From the NCBI GenBank assembly GCA_030538075.1, contig JAUNUQ010000010.1, positions 1-64,000 of the forward strand: a stretch of 64,000 nt of DNA, written 5' to 3'. Below are positions 34,921 through 43,894 of this stretch, one piece after another. A program made the translations under genes and the position numbers. Under the pieces are notes generated by a model. It searched no databases. It was not told the origin of the DNA and saw only the letters and a list, made by a program, of their open reading frames with translations. Each line of letters opens with the position of its first letter. The first letter of the stretch is position 1. This DNA is from Tissierellia bacterium. Its GTDB lineage: Bacteria; Bacillota; Clostridia; Tissierellales; Peptoniphilaceae.

Positions 34921-35967
34921 CTACTCTTCTGTGGGCGCTGGTTTTTTTGCCCTGCTTCGCTTTACCTTCGGCTTGGCACTCGATGCCCTCTCCATGATCT
35001 GGGTCGGTAGATATACCGTATCCTCAATTCGATCCTCTTTCTTCAATGCCTTGATCAATCTGCGCATCGCAACTGCCCCTATATCATAATAGGGCTCTTG
35101 TACCGTGGTCAGAGTTGGACGGTAGATCGACGACAGATAGCTGTCTCCAAAACCCACTACGGTTAGATCCGTAGGTACTTGAATGGACTTGTCATAGCAG
35201 TAGTTGATCAATCCGATGCCTAAATTGTCCTCACTGGCAAATACCGCAGTAATTCCATGCTCTTTGACCATTTTCAGAACCTCATCTCCAAGATCATAGC
35301 CGTCGTTCACATCGACCCCCTCAACGGTAATGCTATAGTCCTCGAGACCGGCTTTTTTAATCGCCTGATTGTAACCATCGTATTTCTCTTTTCCTATGCG
35401 AGAATTGTGAAATTCTTTGATGAATAGGATTTTTTTATGCCCTAATTCAAATAGGTATTCCGTCATATTCAGACAAGCTTCGCTGTAGTCGATGGTGACA
35501 GTATTGATGATCCCGTCATAGAATTTATCTAGCTGTATGAAGGGCGTCTCATTTTCCTTTAATTTGACGACGACCTCAGCACTCACGTTCTCGGTGACAA
35601 GGAGAATGGCTTCCGCCTGCTTGCGGAAGAGAAAGTCCACGATATTCTTTTCTTGTTCCGAATCCCCATATGAGCTCGACAACAGGATATCATAGCGGTA
35701 CATACGGCCGATCTCTTCAACCCCTCGGATAATCTGTGCCATATAGGGTATCCCGATATCCTTGACGACGACTCCAATCACATTGGACCTTTTCATTACA
35801 AGACTTCGCGCGAGTTCGTTTCGCTTGAAATCCAGTTTTTTAATGGCGTCTTCTACTTTCCTTCTGGATTCTGGACTGACGGGTTTCGACTCGTTCATAA
35901 CTCTTGAGACAGTCGAAATGGATACACCCGCCAGTTTCGCCACATCTTTAATAGTTGGTGATGACAC
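34921..35967 (-). CDS. LacI-family transcriptional regulator (CcpA-like)
   Basis: The 348-residue repressor has the LacI helix-turn-helix TIKDVAKLAGVSISTVSRVMN at its start, the hinge helix NELARSL and a periplasmic-binding-like sensor domain. The C-terminus has a Lys/Arg-rich tail (PKVKRSRAKKP) not usual for CcpA. The chosen start is GTG at 35967, eight bases after GGGGAG; another GTG three codons upstream is too close to that site. It overlaps the lipid kinase gene by 20 bases. Target unknown. Confidence 0.85.
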   Translation of the reverse strand: MSSPTIKDVAKLAGVSISTVSRVMNESKPVSPESRRKVEDAIKKLDFKRNELARSLVMKRSNVIGVVVKDIGIPYMAQIIRGVEEIGRMYRYDILLSSSYGDSEQEKNIVDFLFRKQAEAILLVTENVSAEVVVKLKENETPFIQLDKFYDGIINTVTIDYSEACLNMTEYLFELGHKKILFIKEFHNSRIGKEKYDGYNQAIKKAGLEDYSITVEGVDVNDGYDLGDEVLKMVKEHGITAVFASEDNLGIGLINYCYDKSIQVPTDLTVVGFGDSYLSSIYRPTLTTVQEPYYDIGAVAMRRLIKALKKEDRIEDTVYLPTQIMERASSAKPKVKRSRAKKPAPTEE

Positions 35968-36877
35968 TTGGATCACTCCCCTTATTCTTATTGTTTACAA
36001 CCACACGAAAACCTCTGGGTATTGTTGAGAATTGGATGGGTAGAATCCCACCATGTTCCCCATCTATATCAATCTCCACTTCATTTTGTGACAGGGATTC
36101 TACAGTGAGCCTCTCGGTTTGAAAATACAATACATCTTCGTTTTCCGTATGTTCCCCCGTCAAGGACTTGAAGAATACATCTGCAATGCTGAAGAAATTC
36201 GTCTTCTTTATCAAGAGTACGTCAAATTTTCCATCACTTAAATCCGCCTCAGGGGCCAGATTCGTGAATCCACCGATGGATTTTGTGTTCGATATAACGA
36301 GAAGCATCGCCTCCCCTTCAAAGTGGAATTCTCCACTTTGAAGCCTCAGATGCATCGATTCCGTGAGCAATTCCGGTAGTTTTCTAAGTCCTTGCAGATA
36401 ATATGCCATGGCTCCAAATCTTGCCTTGGTTTCCTTGTCGACCTCATGGGCGATATTTGAAGCGGTGCCCATAGCCGCTACATTGACGAAATAGGAGTCG
36501 TTGATCCTCCCCAAATCCACATCTATGGTATTGCAATTCTCAATCATCTCAACGAAGTCTTTGGGATCGGAGGGCATCTCCAAGAATTTCGAGAAGTCGT
36601 TGACCGTCCCATTGGACAATATGGCGACTGGTAGCTGGGAACGTTTGTCCCCTATGGAATTTGCAATCTCATTAACAGTCCCGTCCCCTCCAGATACGAT
36701 CAATAGGTCAACCCCATCTCGGATGGCATCGTCGGTTGCGAGTGTGGCATCATCTTTTTTCTCGGTGTAAAACACCTCTAAGACATGCCTTTCTTCGAGC
36801 ATCCGACAGATCTCCTCGATCTGTAAGTCGTGATCCTGGGAACCAGAGGACTGATTGATGATAAATTTTATCCTCAT
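35948..36877 (-). CDS. Diacylglycerol kinase-family lipid kinase (YegS/BmrU type)
   Basis: The 309-residue enzyme has the nucleotide-binding signature IVSGGDGTVNEI (about 60-71) and the second family motif LSNGTVNDFSKFL. Relatives phosphorylate diacylglycerol or similar lipids at the membrane inner face with ATP. The exact lipid is unknown. It is translated into the overlapping LacI gene. Confidence 0.88.
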   Translation of the reverse strand: MRIKFIINQSSGSQDHDLQIEEICRMLEERHVLEVFYTEKKDDATLATDDAIRDGVDLLIVSGGDGTVNEIANSIGDKRSQLPVAILSNGTVNDFSKFLEMPSDPKDFVEMIENCNTIDVDLGRINDSYFVNVAAMGTASNIAHEVDKETKARFGAMAYYLQGLRKLPELLTESMHLRLQSGEFHFEGEAMLLVISNTKSIGGFTNLAPEADLSDGKFDVLLIKKTNFFSIADVFFKSLTGEHTENEDVLYFQTERLTVESLSQNEVEIDIDGEHGGILPIQFSTIPRGFRVVVNNKNKGSDPSVITNY

Positions 36878-36931
36878 TTATTACTCCATATAATGTTTTA
36901 TTGCTATATTTCTGTTTATTCCGTCAGCACT

Positions 36932-36961
36932 AATAAAGAGAGCCAGCTGGCTCTCTTTATT
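36932..36961 (-). terminator. Perfect palindromic terminator after the DUF948 gene
   Basis: AATAAAGAGAGCCAG and its exact complement form a 15-base stem without free loop in the sequence; the end overlaps the stop codon of the gene at 36960. Confidence 0.75.
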
Positions 36962-37412
36962 ATTTTTTACCAAGTGCATTTCGAACAACTTGAATGACCT
37001 CGAAAATCAGAGCTAGGTAATCGGTGACCGAATCCACTCCGTATTTGATATTCGATGTGGTATCCGCAACAGAAGAAGAGATAAAATTGACCGTATCGGT
37101 GACATTCCCCGTCGCGGCCTCCGCCTTGTCGACGATCTTGGACACCTGATTTGAGATATTGGAGACATTGGGCTGGATCTCTGCGATCATCAGATTGGAT
37201 TGTTGCGTGATCTGATTGATGTTCTCTGTGATCTCAGGCAGGTTTTTTAGCACTTCGTCCAATTCGCTCTTATTGCCATCTAATAGCTCATTGAGGGACT
37301 TGATGGTCTTCGTTGCATTCATAAATAGATTTGCCAGGAAAACCAGTGCCGCTATCCCGGCTAGGGATAAGAGGATTAGGAACAGATCCCCCAGTGTAAT
37401 ACTCATCTGCAT
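36960..37412 (-). CDS. DUF948-like membrane-anchored coiled-coil protein
   Basis: The 150-residue protein has one N-terminal membrane segment (about 8-30) and then heptad-rich helices with Asn/Ile/Val periodicity (NINQITQQSN, NVSNISNQVSKIVDKAE). This fits DUF948 proteins, which are general-stress or envelope proteins of unknown biochemical role. AGGAGTAACAC precedes the ATG. It follows the YtxH gene by 42 bases, a pairing that is frequent in Firmicutes. Confidence 0.75.
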   Translation of the reverse strand: MQMSITLGDLFLILLSLAGIAALVFLANLFMNATKTIKSLNELLDGNKSELDEVLKNLPEITENINQITQQSNLMIAEIQPNVSNISNQVSKIVDKAEAATGNVTDTVNFISSSVADTTSNIKYGVDSVTDYLALIFEVIQVVRNALGKK

Positions 37413-37454
37413 GTGTTACTCCTGTCTTCGTTCGTATTTGTAGTGCAAACTCGA

Positions 37455-37997
37455 TTATATTTTCTCTTCGTCCTTGAGTTCTTCGTAGACTTCCTGGGCT
37501 TCATCTTTGACTTCTTCCACTTTGTCTTCTGCTGCCTCTTTAACTTCTTCTACCTTGTCTTTTGCAGCCTCTTTGACTTCCTCAGCGCCAGCTTGAATAT
37601 CTTGGCCCAATTCTTGAATCGCGTCCTTTGTTTCGCTGATGTCAATCATATGTCGATCAGAAAACTGCTGATACTTCTCTTGAACCGTATCCGACAGATC
37701 CTTGGATTTTTCTTTAATCAAATCACTGACCTCGTGGGATTTGTCTTTGAGGCTGTCCACGGTGTCATTAAATGCCTTTTGCGTATTCTCTGCTCCTTCT
37801 TTCGCGAGTTTCTGAATGTCTTCTCGCGTTTCCTTGCCTGATTTTGGCGCAAATAGTAGCCCGGCTGCTGCCCCTACGACGGAACCTAGAATCGTGCCAA
37901 CAGCAACTTTTTTGGCTTTATTGATTTCTTCTTGACGCAGTGCGCGTTCTCTCTCTCGCCGTTTCGCTTCTAATAAATCTCTTAGACTCACAATCAT
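37455..37997 (-). CDS. YtxH-family stress protein
   Basis: The 180-residue protein has a charged N-terminus, one short membrane or glycine-rich segment (GTILGSVVGAAAGLLFAPKSGKETR, the YtxH signature, around 35-60) and a long amphipathic tail. The tail carries repeated KVEEVKEAAEDK units of apolipoprotein-like heptads. YtxH proteins belong to general stress regulons; function is not known. ATG 37997 is taken; a GTG one codon upstream is too near the GGGAG site. A structured RNA with its own terminator lies between its promoter and the gene. Confidence 0.8.
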   Translation of the reverse strand: MIVSLRDLLEAKRRERERALRQEEINKAKKVAVGTILGSVVGAAAGLLFAPKSGKETREDIQKLAKEGAENTQKAFNDTVDSLKDKSHEVSDLIKEKSKDLSDTVQEKYQQFSDRHMIDISETKDAIQELGQDIQAGAEEVKEAAKDKVEEVKEAAEDKVEEVKDEAQEVYEELKDEEKI

Positions 37998-38089
37998 CAC
38001 TCCCTAATTTATTTATGTTTCTTAAATAATTATACCCAGCAAGTGCTGGTTCAAACTTGCCCAAGCAGAAAACGTCTGCATTCTAACAG

Positions 38090-38116
38090 AAAAAAAGACA
38101 TTGCCGAAGCAACGTC
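38090..38116 (-). terminator. Terminator of the structured RNA upstream of ytxH
   Basis: GACGTTGC-TTCG-GCAATGTC with one wobble is followed by seven T on the minus strand, a classical intrinsic terminator with UUCG tetraloop. Confidence 0.88.
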
Positions 38117-38296
38117 TGTCATTCTCAGCGGCAGTTAACCCTCTAATTTAAGACCTTCTGTTTGTGAAGGTGGGTTAGCTGTCAATTGTTTTCTGACTTC
38201 CCTTCGTAGAGGGCTTGTCATCCACGTTCGAACAAACGCTGTCCCTTATAATTAGCGTAGGTTTAATTATACAGGTTAACACACCGATCTGAGAAC
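38117..38296 (-). ncRNA. Structured non-coding RNA or leader of ytxH, class not identified
   Basis: A strong minus-strand promoter (38303-38331) precedes about 180 bases with several clear helices: a closing stem CAGCG/CGCTG (38237-38241 with 38126-38130), a long arm CAGCTAACCC/GGGTTAACTG (38172-38181 with 38132-38141) topped by the perfect ACCTTC/GAAGGT hairpin (38153-38171), and a GAC-CCCT/AGGG-GTC hairpin, then the terminator. No long reading frame exists. It may be a free small RNA (6S or raiA type were considered) or an attenuator of the downstream gene; I do not recognise the conserved core of any class. Confidence 0.6.
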
Positions 38297-38302
38297 ATAA
38301 TC

Positions 38303-38331
38303 ATTATACAACATTCGAGGAAAAGGTTCAA
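38303..38331 (-). promoter_or_regulatory. Sigma-A promoter of the structured RNA
   Basis: TTGAAC, a 17-base spacer and TATAAT on the minus strand, just after the end of the pseudouridine synthase gene. Confidence 0.75.
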
Positions 38332-38335
38332 CCCC

Positions 38336-39193
38336 TCATCTCAGATTCGCCCATAATTTTTCCATGTCTTCCGGCAGTTCTGAAAACACTTCCACAAGCC
38401 GCTCCTCTCGTAGGGAATAAAAGGCGAGATGGCTGGCGTGGAGGGCTTGTCGAGTCATCTTAGAATCAGCTCCTCCATAGAGGCTATCTCCGAATATCGG
38501 ATGTCCTATTGCCGCCATCGCAGCTCTGATCTGATGGGTTCTACCGGTCTTTAGCTCAATTTCTAGCAGACTCGCTGCCTTGGAGCTATCCATCGTCCGA
38601 TAGTCGGTGATTGCCTCTTTCCCCTTATCGGAGAGAATGTATTGATGGGAGCTGGGGTCCTGCGCAAAGCGCTGTTTCAATAAGCCGGATTTCGGCTTCA
38701 GATGACCGACGACGACTGCGCGATAAGCCCTTTTCATCCCCCTCTTCTCGATGGCATGCTGCCCATAGGGATGCTTTGCGATGAGCACGATGCCCGAGGT
38801 GTCCATATCCAATCGGTTGACAAAGCGAATCTTTCTCTTTAATCTCCTCTCGTGAAATAAAAAGCTGATCCCCTCCGTCAAGTTGACCCTATGGCGATAG
38901 GAGTGCATACAGAGTCCAGGGGGTTTATCGATCGCCAAAAAGTCCGGATCCTCATAGAGTACTTTGAGGCCTAAGTCCACCGGTTCGTAATCATTCTGCT
39001 CATCTTCTAATAAGATGTCCAAGCACTCGCCCTGATATAAATAATCGTTTCTCTTTAGAATCTGTCCACCTCTTTGAAATAGACCTCTTCGAAACCCCTC
39101 GAGCATGAGATTCGTAGAGATGTCATTCCCCTTGAGTAGATCCCCTGCCTTACAGCGTTCTTTTTCACATTGAAATGAGATAAACGGTTCCAT
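38336..39193 (-). CDS. RluA-family pseudouridine synthase
   Basis: The 285-residue enzyme has an S4-like N-terminal part (LMLEGFRRGLFQRGG) and the RluA catalytic domain with the aspartate in NRLDMDTSG (HRLD in many relatives). KTGRTHQIRAAM and GDSLYGG are the other family motifs. It isomerises specific uridines in rRNA or tRNA; the site cannot be predicted. GGGGGCTGT sets ATG 39193 over an upstream open frame. It is divergent from nadK. Confidence 0.9.
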   Translation of the reverse strand: MEPFISFQCEKERCKAGDLLKGNDISTNLMLEGFRRGLFQRGGQILKRNDYLYQGECLDILLEDEQNDYEPVDLGLKVLYEDPDFLAIDKPPGLCMHSYRHRVNLTEGISFLFHERRLKRKIRFVNRLDMDTSGIVLIAKHPYGQHAIEKRGMKRAYRAVVVGHLKPKSGLLKQRFAQDPSSHQYILSDKGKEAITDYRTMDSSKAASLLEIELKTGRTHQIRAAMAAIGHPIFGDSLYGGADSKMTRQALHASHLAFYSLREERLVEVFSELPEDMEKLWANLR

Positions 39194-39203
39194 ACAGCCC
39201 CCT

Positions 39204-39231
39204 TTGAAATTCATTTGGATCATGCTATAAT
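39204..39231 (+). promoter_or_regulatory. Sigma-A promoter of nadK
   Basis: TTGAAA, a 16-base spacer and TATAAT with extended TGC end 19 bases before the start codon. Confidence 0.65.
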
Positions 39232-39250
39232 CGATGCAAGGAGGCAACAG

Positions 39251-40054
39251 ATGACCCCGCATGCATTCAATATCTATTCGAACAACAATCAGCGTTCCCT
39301 GGCCATCCGAGCTGTCCTCATCGACAAGCTCCAGTACCGCGCCCTTCAGGTCAACCAGGATCCCCGACCAGACGCCGACCTAAATATCTGTATCGGCGGC
39401 GATGGCTCTTTTTTGCGAGCCGTACATAGCTCGGGTTTCTCTCAGGTGCCCTTTGTTGGCATCAACACAGGCCATCTGGGTTTTTATCAAGAGATTTTGG
39501 TATCCGAGATCGACAGTTTTATCGATCAATTCATCCATGGGGAATATATCAACACAGAACTTGGCCTATTATCGGGTCGAATCGCCCATGGAGATTCCTC
39601 ACAGGAGCTCTTTGCACTCAATGAATTCGTCGTGCGAACCCAGAACAGTACGATTGCCCACATGGAGGTCTATGTGGACGACTATCACCTGGAGAATTTC
39701 GCAGGAGATGGTTTGATCGTGTCTACACCCTCTGGAAGCACCGCATATAATTTTTCCGTCGGCGGCTCTGTCCTCTATCAGACTATGAAAGGCTTCCAAA
39801 TGGTCCCCATCGCCCCTATCAACTCCAGGGCATACCGTTCCCTCCTAAACCCATTGGTGATGCCGAATACCACGAAGCTCCGGCTCGTACCCACACCGAG
39901 GGAAGGCGACAATATTCTCGTGATCGCCGATGGAATCAATTTGGACTTCAAGGAAATTGAGTATATCGAATTCACCTTCGGTAAAAAACATATCAACCGA
40001 ATTGTATTCAATCCGATGTGGTATTGGATCAATATCAAAGATAAATTCTTATGA
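39251..40054 (+). CDS. nadK: NAD kinase
   Basis: The 267-residue enzyme phosphorylates NAD to NADP with ATP or polyphosphate. The GGDG motif is at 49-52 with the catalytic aspartate, and the substrate motifs LNEFVV and DGLIVSTPSGSTAYN follow. AGGAGGCAACAG precedes ATG 39251. Length is typical for Firmicutes. Confidence 0.95.
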   Translation: MTPHAFNIYSNNNQRSLAIRAVLIDKLQYRALQVNQDPRPDADLNICIGGDGSFLRAVHSSGFSQVPFVGINTGHLGFYQEILVSEIDSFIDQFIHGEYINTELGLLSGRIAHGDSSQELFALNEFVVRTQNSTIAHMEVYVDDYHLENFAGDGLIVSTPSGSTAYNFSVGGSVLYQTMKGFQMVPIAPINSRAYRSLLNPLVMPNTTKLRLVPTPREGDNILVIADGINLDFKEIEYIEFTFGKKHINRIVFNPMWYWINIKDKFL

Positions 40055-40074
40055 GATTGAAATAGGGACACAGA

Positions 40075-40108
40075 CCGAGCGAAATCGCCGGTCCGGGTCC
40101 CTTTTTTT
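40075..40108 (+). terminator. Terminator of nadK
   Basis: GGGAC...ACCG / CGGT...GTCCC hairpin followed by seven T. It overlaps the end of the convergent PBP gene. Confidence 0.85.
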
Positions 40109-41510
40109 AGTCTATGGTGAAATAGCCCTGTTCCAGCATCGCCGCTCCAATTGGGGCTGCGGTAGTGCCGCCGAGGGTTCCGTCCTCCTCTAATACGACC
40201 GCTACGGCGAATTTGGGGTCCTCTGCAGGTGCAAATCCAATATACCATGCATGGGATAATCCAGAAGCCGTCTCTGCAGTACCTGTCTTGCCTGCAGAGC
40301 TGATGGAACCAATTTGCGCCGTGGAATAGTTCTCCACCACATTGGTCATATATTCTCTGAGTTCATTGGCGACCTCGGGAGTCGTCACTGTGGATAGTAC
40401 ACGGGTCACATTGTCTCTGAGCAGTTCTCCGTCCGCTTTGATGATGCGACTGACCAGTATGGGTTTGACCATTTTCCCCTCGTTGGCAATCGCCGAGGCG
40501 ACCATGGCCATATTGAGTGGGGTCACTAGGGTCGTACCCTGTCCATAGGAAGCAGCAGCTAAATCCGTGATGCTCATCCCCGCTTCAAAGGGCGATTGGG
40601 AGACTTCTACCGGGATGTCGAATTCGATCTCCTTATTAAAGAGATATCTCTCCATGACTGCTTTCATTTTTTCAGAGCCGATCTCCATTGCCTTCTCCAC
40701 AAAATAGGTATTGGAGGAATGGATCAATGCCCATTTTAGATTGATGTCCCCATGGGAGAGGAATTCAAAGTTGTTGATCGTATAGCCCTCTACTTCGATT
40801 TTTCCCTCATCATGGTAGTTGAGGTCGATCTGCCCCTGTTCTTCCAGCAGAGCCGTCGCCGTAATGACCTTTATGACGGAACCGGGAGTGTAGAGTCCCT
40901 GGGTGGAGCGGTTGAGCAGCGGTGCAGTGCTATCGGTGATCAACTGTTCCCAGTCCTCAGAGATCTGGTTGGGATCAAAATTCGGATTCGCCACCATGGC
41001 GTAGACTTCCCCGGTCTTCGGATTCATCAATACGATGGACCCCTTGTGCCCATCCAATTTCTCCATGGCGAATTGTTGGAGGGTCACATCCAATGTGGTC
41101 ATCAGATTGTTCCCATCTGAATTCTCGATCATTTTGATCTTGAGCTCGTCGATGGGGGTGTTGCGACTGATATTGAGAAGCTCATTATTGTATGAGGATT
41201 CTAGGCCCGTCTTGCCGTATTCTGTCGAAGTGTAGCCGAGTACATGACTAAATAGTCTGCCGTAGTAATACTGACGTGCGATCGTCCCATCCTCTGCCTC
41301 GGTGGATTCTGCGAGGACGGTGCCGTTTCGATCCAGGATCTTACCCCGGAAATACTTGGACTCATCCACCCATAGCCTCGAGTTATAGGGGTTGTTGACA
41401 ATGGTCTCCGCTTTGACGACTTGAAAATACGCCAGATAGAGCACCAGACCGATGAAGACTAGGACGATCCCAGATAAGACGATGATGACGCGTTTATTCT
41501 CCTTCTGCAT
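40107..41510 (-). CDS. Penicillin-binding protein, class B-like transpeptidase
   Basis: The 467-residue protein has one membrane anchor (about 8-30), a short N-terminal dimerisation part and a transpeptidase domain. Active-site motifs are Ser211-x-x-Lys214 (PGSVIKV), SSN (265-267) and KTG (408-410). It is shorter than usual class B PBPs and resembles the PbpA type. It overlaps the FtsW/RodA gene by 17 bases, so the two form the polymerase/transpeptidase pair of cell-wall synthesis. Confidence 0.92.
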   Translation of the reverse strand: MQKENKRVIIVLSGIVLVFIGLVLYLAYFQVVKAETIVNNPYNSRLWVDESKYFRGKILDRNGTVLAESTEAEDGTIARQYYYGRLFSHVLGYTSTEYGKTGLESSYNNELLNISRNTPIDELKIKMIENSDGNNLMTTLDVTLQQFAMEKLDGHKGSIVLMNPKTGEVYAMVANPNFDPNQISEDWEQLITDSTAPLLNRSTQGLYTPGSVIKVITATALLEEQGQIDLNYHDEGKIEVEGYTINNFEFLSHGDINLKWALIHSSNTYFVEKAMEIGSEKMKAVMERYLFNKEIEFDIPVEVSQSPFEAGMSITDLAAASYGQGTTLVTPLNMAMVASAIANEGKMVKPILVSRIIKADGELLRDNVTRVLSTVTTPEVANELREYMTNVVENYSTAQIGSISSAGKTGTAETASGLSHAWYIGFAPAEDPKFAVAVVLEEDGTLGGTTAAPIGAAMLEQGYFTID

Positions 41511-42813
41511 CCATATCCTCCGATCCCGGAATAATCTCCGAAGTGTATTGTAGTACCCCTAAGGCGATAAAACTGGCCATGATGGAAGAGCCGCCATAGG
41601 TGACAAAGGGCACGGTGATCCCCGTCAAAGGGATCAGTTTTAGCACTCCCCCCACGATGATGAAGGCCTGTATCGCAAAACTCATGGAAATTCCGAGTGC
41701 TACGATGCTGAAAAAGCGGTTTTTCTGGGACAGGGAAATCTTAAAGCCACGATAGACTAGGATTAAGAAGAGCATGATTACTCCAATGCCCGCAAAAATA
41801 CCCATCTCTTCGCAGATGGCGGAGAAGATGAAGTCCGTATACGCCCTGGGGATTAACTCCGGCTGTCCCATGCCGATCCCCGTTCCAAAGAAACCGCCAC
41901 TGCCGATGGCAAAGAGGGACTGGGTGATCTGATATCCCGTGTTGTCGATATCCGACCAGGGGTCCAGCCAAGTGTGTACTCGTATTTTGATATGATCGAA
42001 GAGAATATAAGCGGCAATTGCTCCGATGACGGCTAAACCGAGGTTGAGCAGGAGCAGTTTTTTATCCTCCTCGTAGATGAACTGATTTAGAAAGAGTAGA
42101 CCATAGAAGATAATGGCCGTCCCCAACTCCGCTTGGAGGAATAGCATCCCAATAAAGAGATAGATGCTGCCCATGAGTAGATATTTTCCAATCTTGAATC
42201 CACGGAAGGAAAATTCCTTCACTTTTTCATAGTTGGCATAGTGATAGGCGATTAGGAACACCAGAATGATCTTGATGAACTCTGTTGGCTGTATGGAGAT
42301 GCCATTTTCACCGCCGATGATAATCCAGTTTTGTGCCCCACCTCGCACGGATCCAAAGACCAATGTGACGATGAACAGCACAAAGATCAGGATGAAATAA
42401 GCCACTCCCCATTTCTCCCAACCGCGAATCAGCTTCAACATAAAATAAGTAGCAAAATAGGCGAGAACTCCAACGAGTAACCAGATCACCTGCTTGACTG
42501 CCAAGGTGGGCTCGAGTCGGTAGATCATGATGGAGCCGATGGAGAAGAGCATCAGGGCGATGAGCAGGATATAATTGTCTCCATTGGTGAATTTAGGGGT
42601 GTAGAGATTGGTCAAATAGACCCCTCCCACGAGCCCAACAGAAAAGATCAGGCGATGGGTATAGGGGATCTCTGGATGCAAAAAGAGCACGGTGATCAGA
42701 GCCAGCACCTGAAAGAGGACGATCAGCTCACGAAGGGATCTCGCATTGGTCATCCCCCTCTTATTCATCGGCCTAAGCTCTAGCGATGAGTTGATCTGCG
42801 GCGAATTATTCAT
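41494..42813 (-). CDS. FtsW/RodA/SpoVE-family peptidoglycan glycosyltransferase
   Basis: The 439-residue membrane protein has about twelve transmembrane segments and SEDS family motifs QPTEFIKI, FLQAELGTA and the late PFVTYGGSSIMA. SEDS proteins polymerise lipid II together with a class B PBP. The start at 42813 overlaps the stop of the FHA gene (ATGAATAA) and has GGTGGGGACT before it. Whether it serves division, elongation or sporulation cannot be told. Confidence 0.92.
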   Translation of the reverse strand: MNNSPQINSSLELRPMNKRGMTNARSLRELIVLFQVLALITVLFLHPEIPYTHRLIFSVGLVGGVYLTNLYTPKFTNGDNYILLIALMLFSIGSIMIYRLEPTLAVKQVIWLLVGVLAYFATYFMLKLIRGWEKWGVAYFILIFVLFIVTLVFGSVRGGAQNWIIIGGENGISIQPTEFIKIILVFLIAYHYANYEKVKEFSFRGFKIGKYLLMGSIYLFIGMLFLQAELGTAIIFYGLLFLNQFIYEEDKKLLLLNLGLAVIGAIAAYILFDHIKIRVHTWLDPWSDIDNTGYQITQSLFAIGSGGFFGTGIGMGQPELIPRAYTDFIFSAICEEMGIFAGIGVIMLFLILVYRGFKISLSQKNRFFSIVALGISMSFAIQAFIIVGGVLKLIPLTGITVPFVTYGGSSIMASFIALGVLQYTSEIIPGSEDMDAEGE

Positions 42814-43309
42814 AGTCCCCACCGTCCACAAAGAGGAATTCTACCTGACCGATGTCGATGATATCCTTGTCCTTGAGTTCTATTGCATCGAAGATCTGCT
42901 GTCCATTTAAGAAGGTCCCATTTGCCGAACCCAAATCCTCCAAAAAATAGATGCCCTCATCCCGGATGATCTGGGCATGGGTCTTGGAGATAAAGCGATC
43001 CTTAATGACGATGTCGTTGCTATCCTCTCGGCCAATGAGCACACTATTGGATAGATAGTAATGCTCCATGACCTTGAAGGGCAGCTGTTCCTTGCGATTG
43101 ATCAGCTTTAGATAAGTATCGGATTCTTTTCCCACCGTCTCCGTGCTGGAAATATCCAGATAGATCATCTTGATGATATTGTATATAAAGTAGAACACGA
43201 TGAAGACGAAGATATATTTGAAGACCGTGGAGATCAGCTCATATAGCTGAAAATCTCCGAAGACCTTCATCGTAAACACGCCTTCTAGTGTTTTAAACAA
43301 TGATTCCAT
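42806..43309 (-). CDS. Membrane-anchored FHA-domain protein
   Basis: The 167-residue protein has one membrane segment (about 25-42) and a C-terminal forkhead-associated domain (about 85-165) with the phosphothreonine-binding residues in GREDSNDIV, SKTHAQI and LGSANGTFLNG. It should recruit a phosphorylated partner to the SEDS/PBP pair encoded next in the operon, as in the actinobacterial fhaB-rodA-pbpA cluster. GAGGTGAGAAT sets ATG 43309. Confidence 0.88.
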   Translation of the reverse strand: MESLFKTLEGVFTMKVFGDFQLYELISTVFKYIFVFIVFYFIYNIIKMIYLDISSTETVGKESDTYLKLINRKEQLPFKVMEHYYLSNSVLIGREDSNDIVIKDRFISKTHAQIIRDEGIYFLEDLGSANGTFLNGQQIFDAIELKDKDIIDIGQVEFLFVDGGDYE

Positions 43310-43404
43310 ATTCTCACCTCTTGTACATATTACCATATTTACAGGCGGATTTAAATATAAAACGGCAAGATTACAATATTGTTCGATTACAATTTCCATC
43401 CGAG

Positions 43405-43413
43405 TGGTATAAT
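43405..43413 (+). promoter_or_regulatory. Extended -10 promoter of the pspC gene
   Basis: TGGTATAAT lies about 65 bases before the gene; the -35 region is weak. Confidence 0.5.
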
Positions 43414-43479
43414 GATCATGAAGACGAATGAGCTTGGCCTCATCAAATCAAATTGCAATAATTCTCTAGGAGGAGAACG

Positions 43480-43764
43480 ATGAATCGACTCACCAGATCG
43501 ACAAACGATCGCATGGTCGCAGGTGTATGCGGCGGACTGGGACAGTATTTTAATATTGACCCGACAATTATCCGAATTATTTGGGGACTGATGATCTTCA
43601 GCGGAGTCGGGTTGCTCCTGTACATCCTCTGTGCCATCATCATCCCTAAGGATACGGCCATCTATGGCCCCTATGGCGATGAACGTAGAACGAATAGCTT
43701 TTCAGATTATAGAACTGGATATACGAACAAAAACAATTCCTCCGGCGATGGTTGGGTGGACTGA
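43480..43764 (+). CDS. PspC-domain protein
   Basis: The 94-residue protein matches the PspC domain: RSTNDRMVAGVCGGLGQYF followed by DPTIIRIIW and one hydrophobic segment (about 35-55, LMIFSGVGLLLYILCAIIIP). The C-terminal 35 residues are polar. PspC proteins sense or respond to membrane stress. AGGAGGAGAACG precedes the ATG. Single-gene unit with a terminator at 43835. Confidence 0.88.
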   Translation: MNRLTRSTNDRMVAGVCGGLGQYFNIDPTIIRIIWGLMIFSGVGLLLYILCAIIIPKDTAIYGPYGDERRTNSFSDYRTGYTNKNNSSGDGWVD

Positions 43765-43834
43765 TCCCTGGCGCATCTATCATTAATTGAAATGGAGACT
43801 TCTATGATTTAGGATGGAAATGGAGAACCGATGA

Positions 43835-43859
43835 GACCGATCGAAACGATCGGTCTTTT
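43835..43859 (+). terminator. Terminator after pspC
   Basis: GACCGATCG-AAA-CGATCGGTC followed by TTTT. Confidence 0.8.
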
Positions 43860-43894
43860 GCTTTGAAGTATTCCAGTATCGATCCGTATATTCA

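Noticed and set aside
38117-38296. Calling the structured RNA 6S RNA
   Set aside because: 6S RNA is a long rod with a central bubble; here several separate hairpins branch from a short closing stem, so the class is left open.
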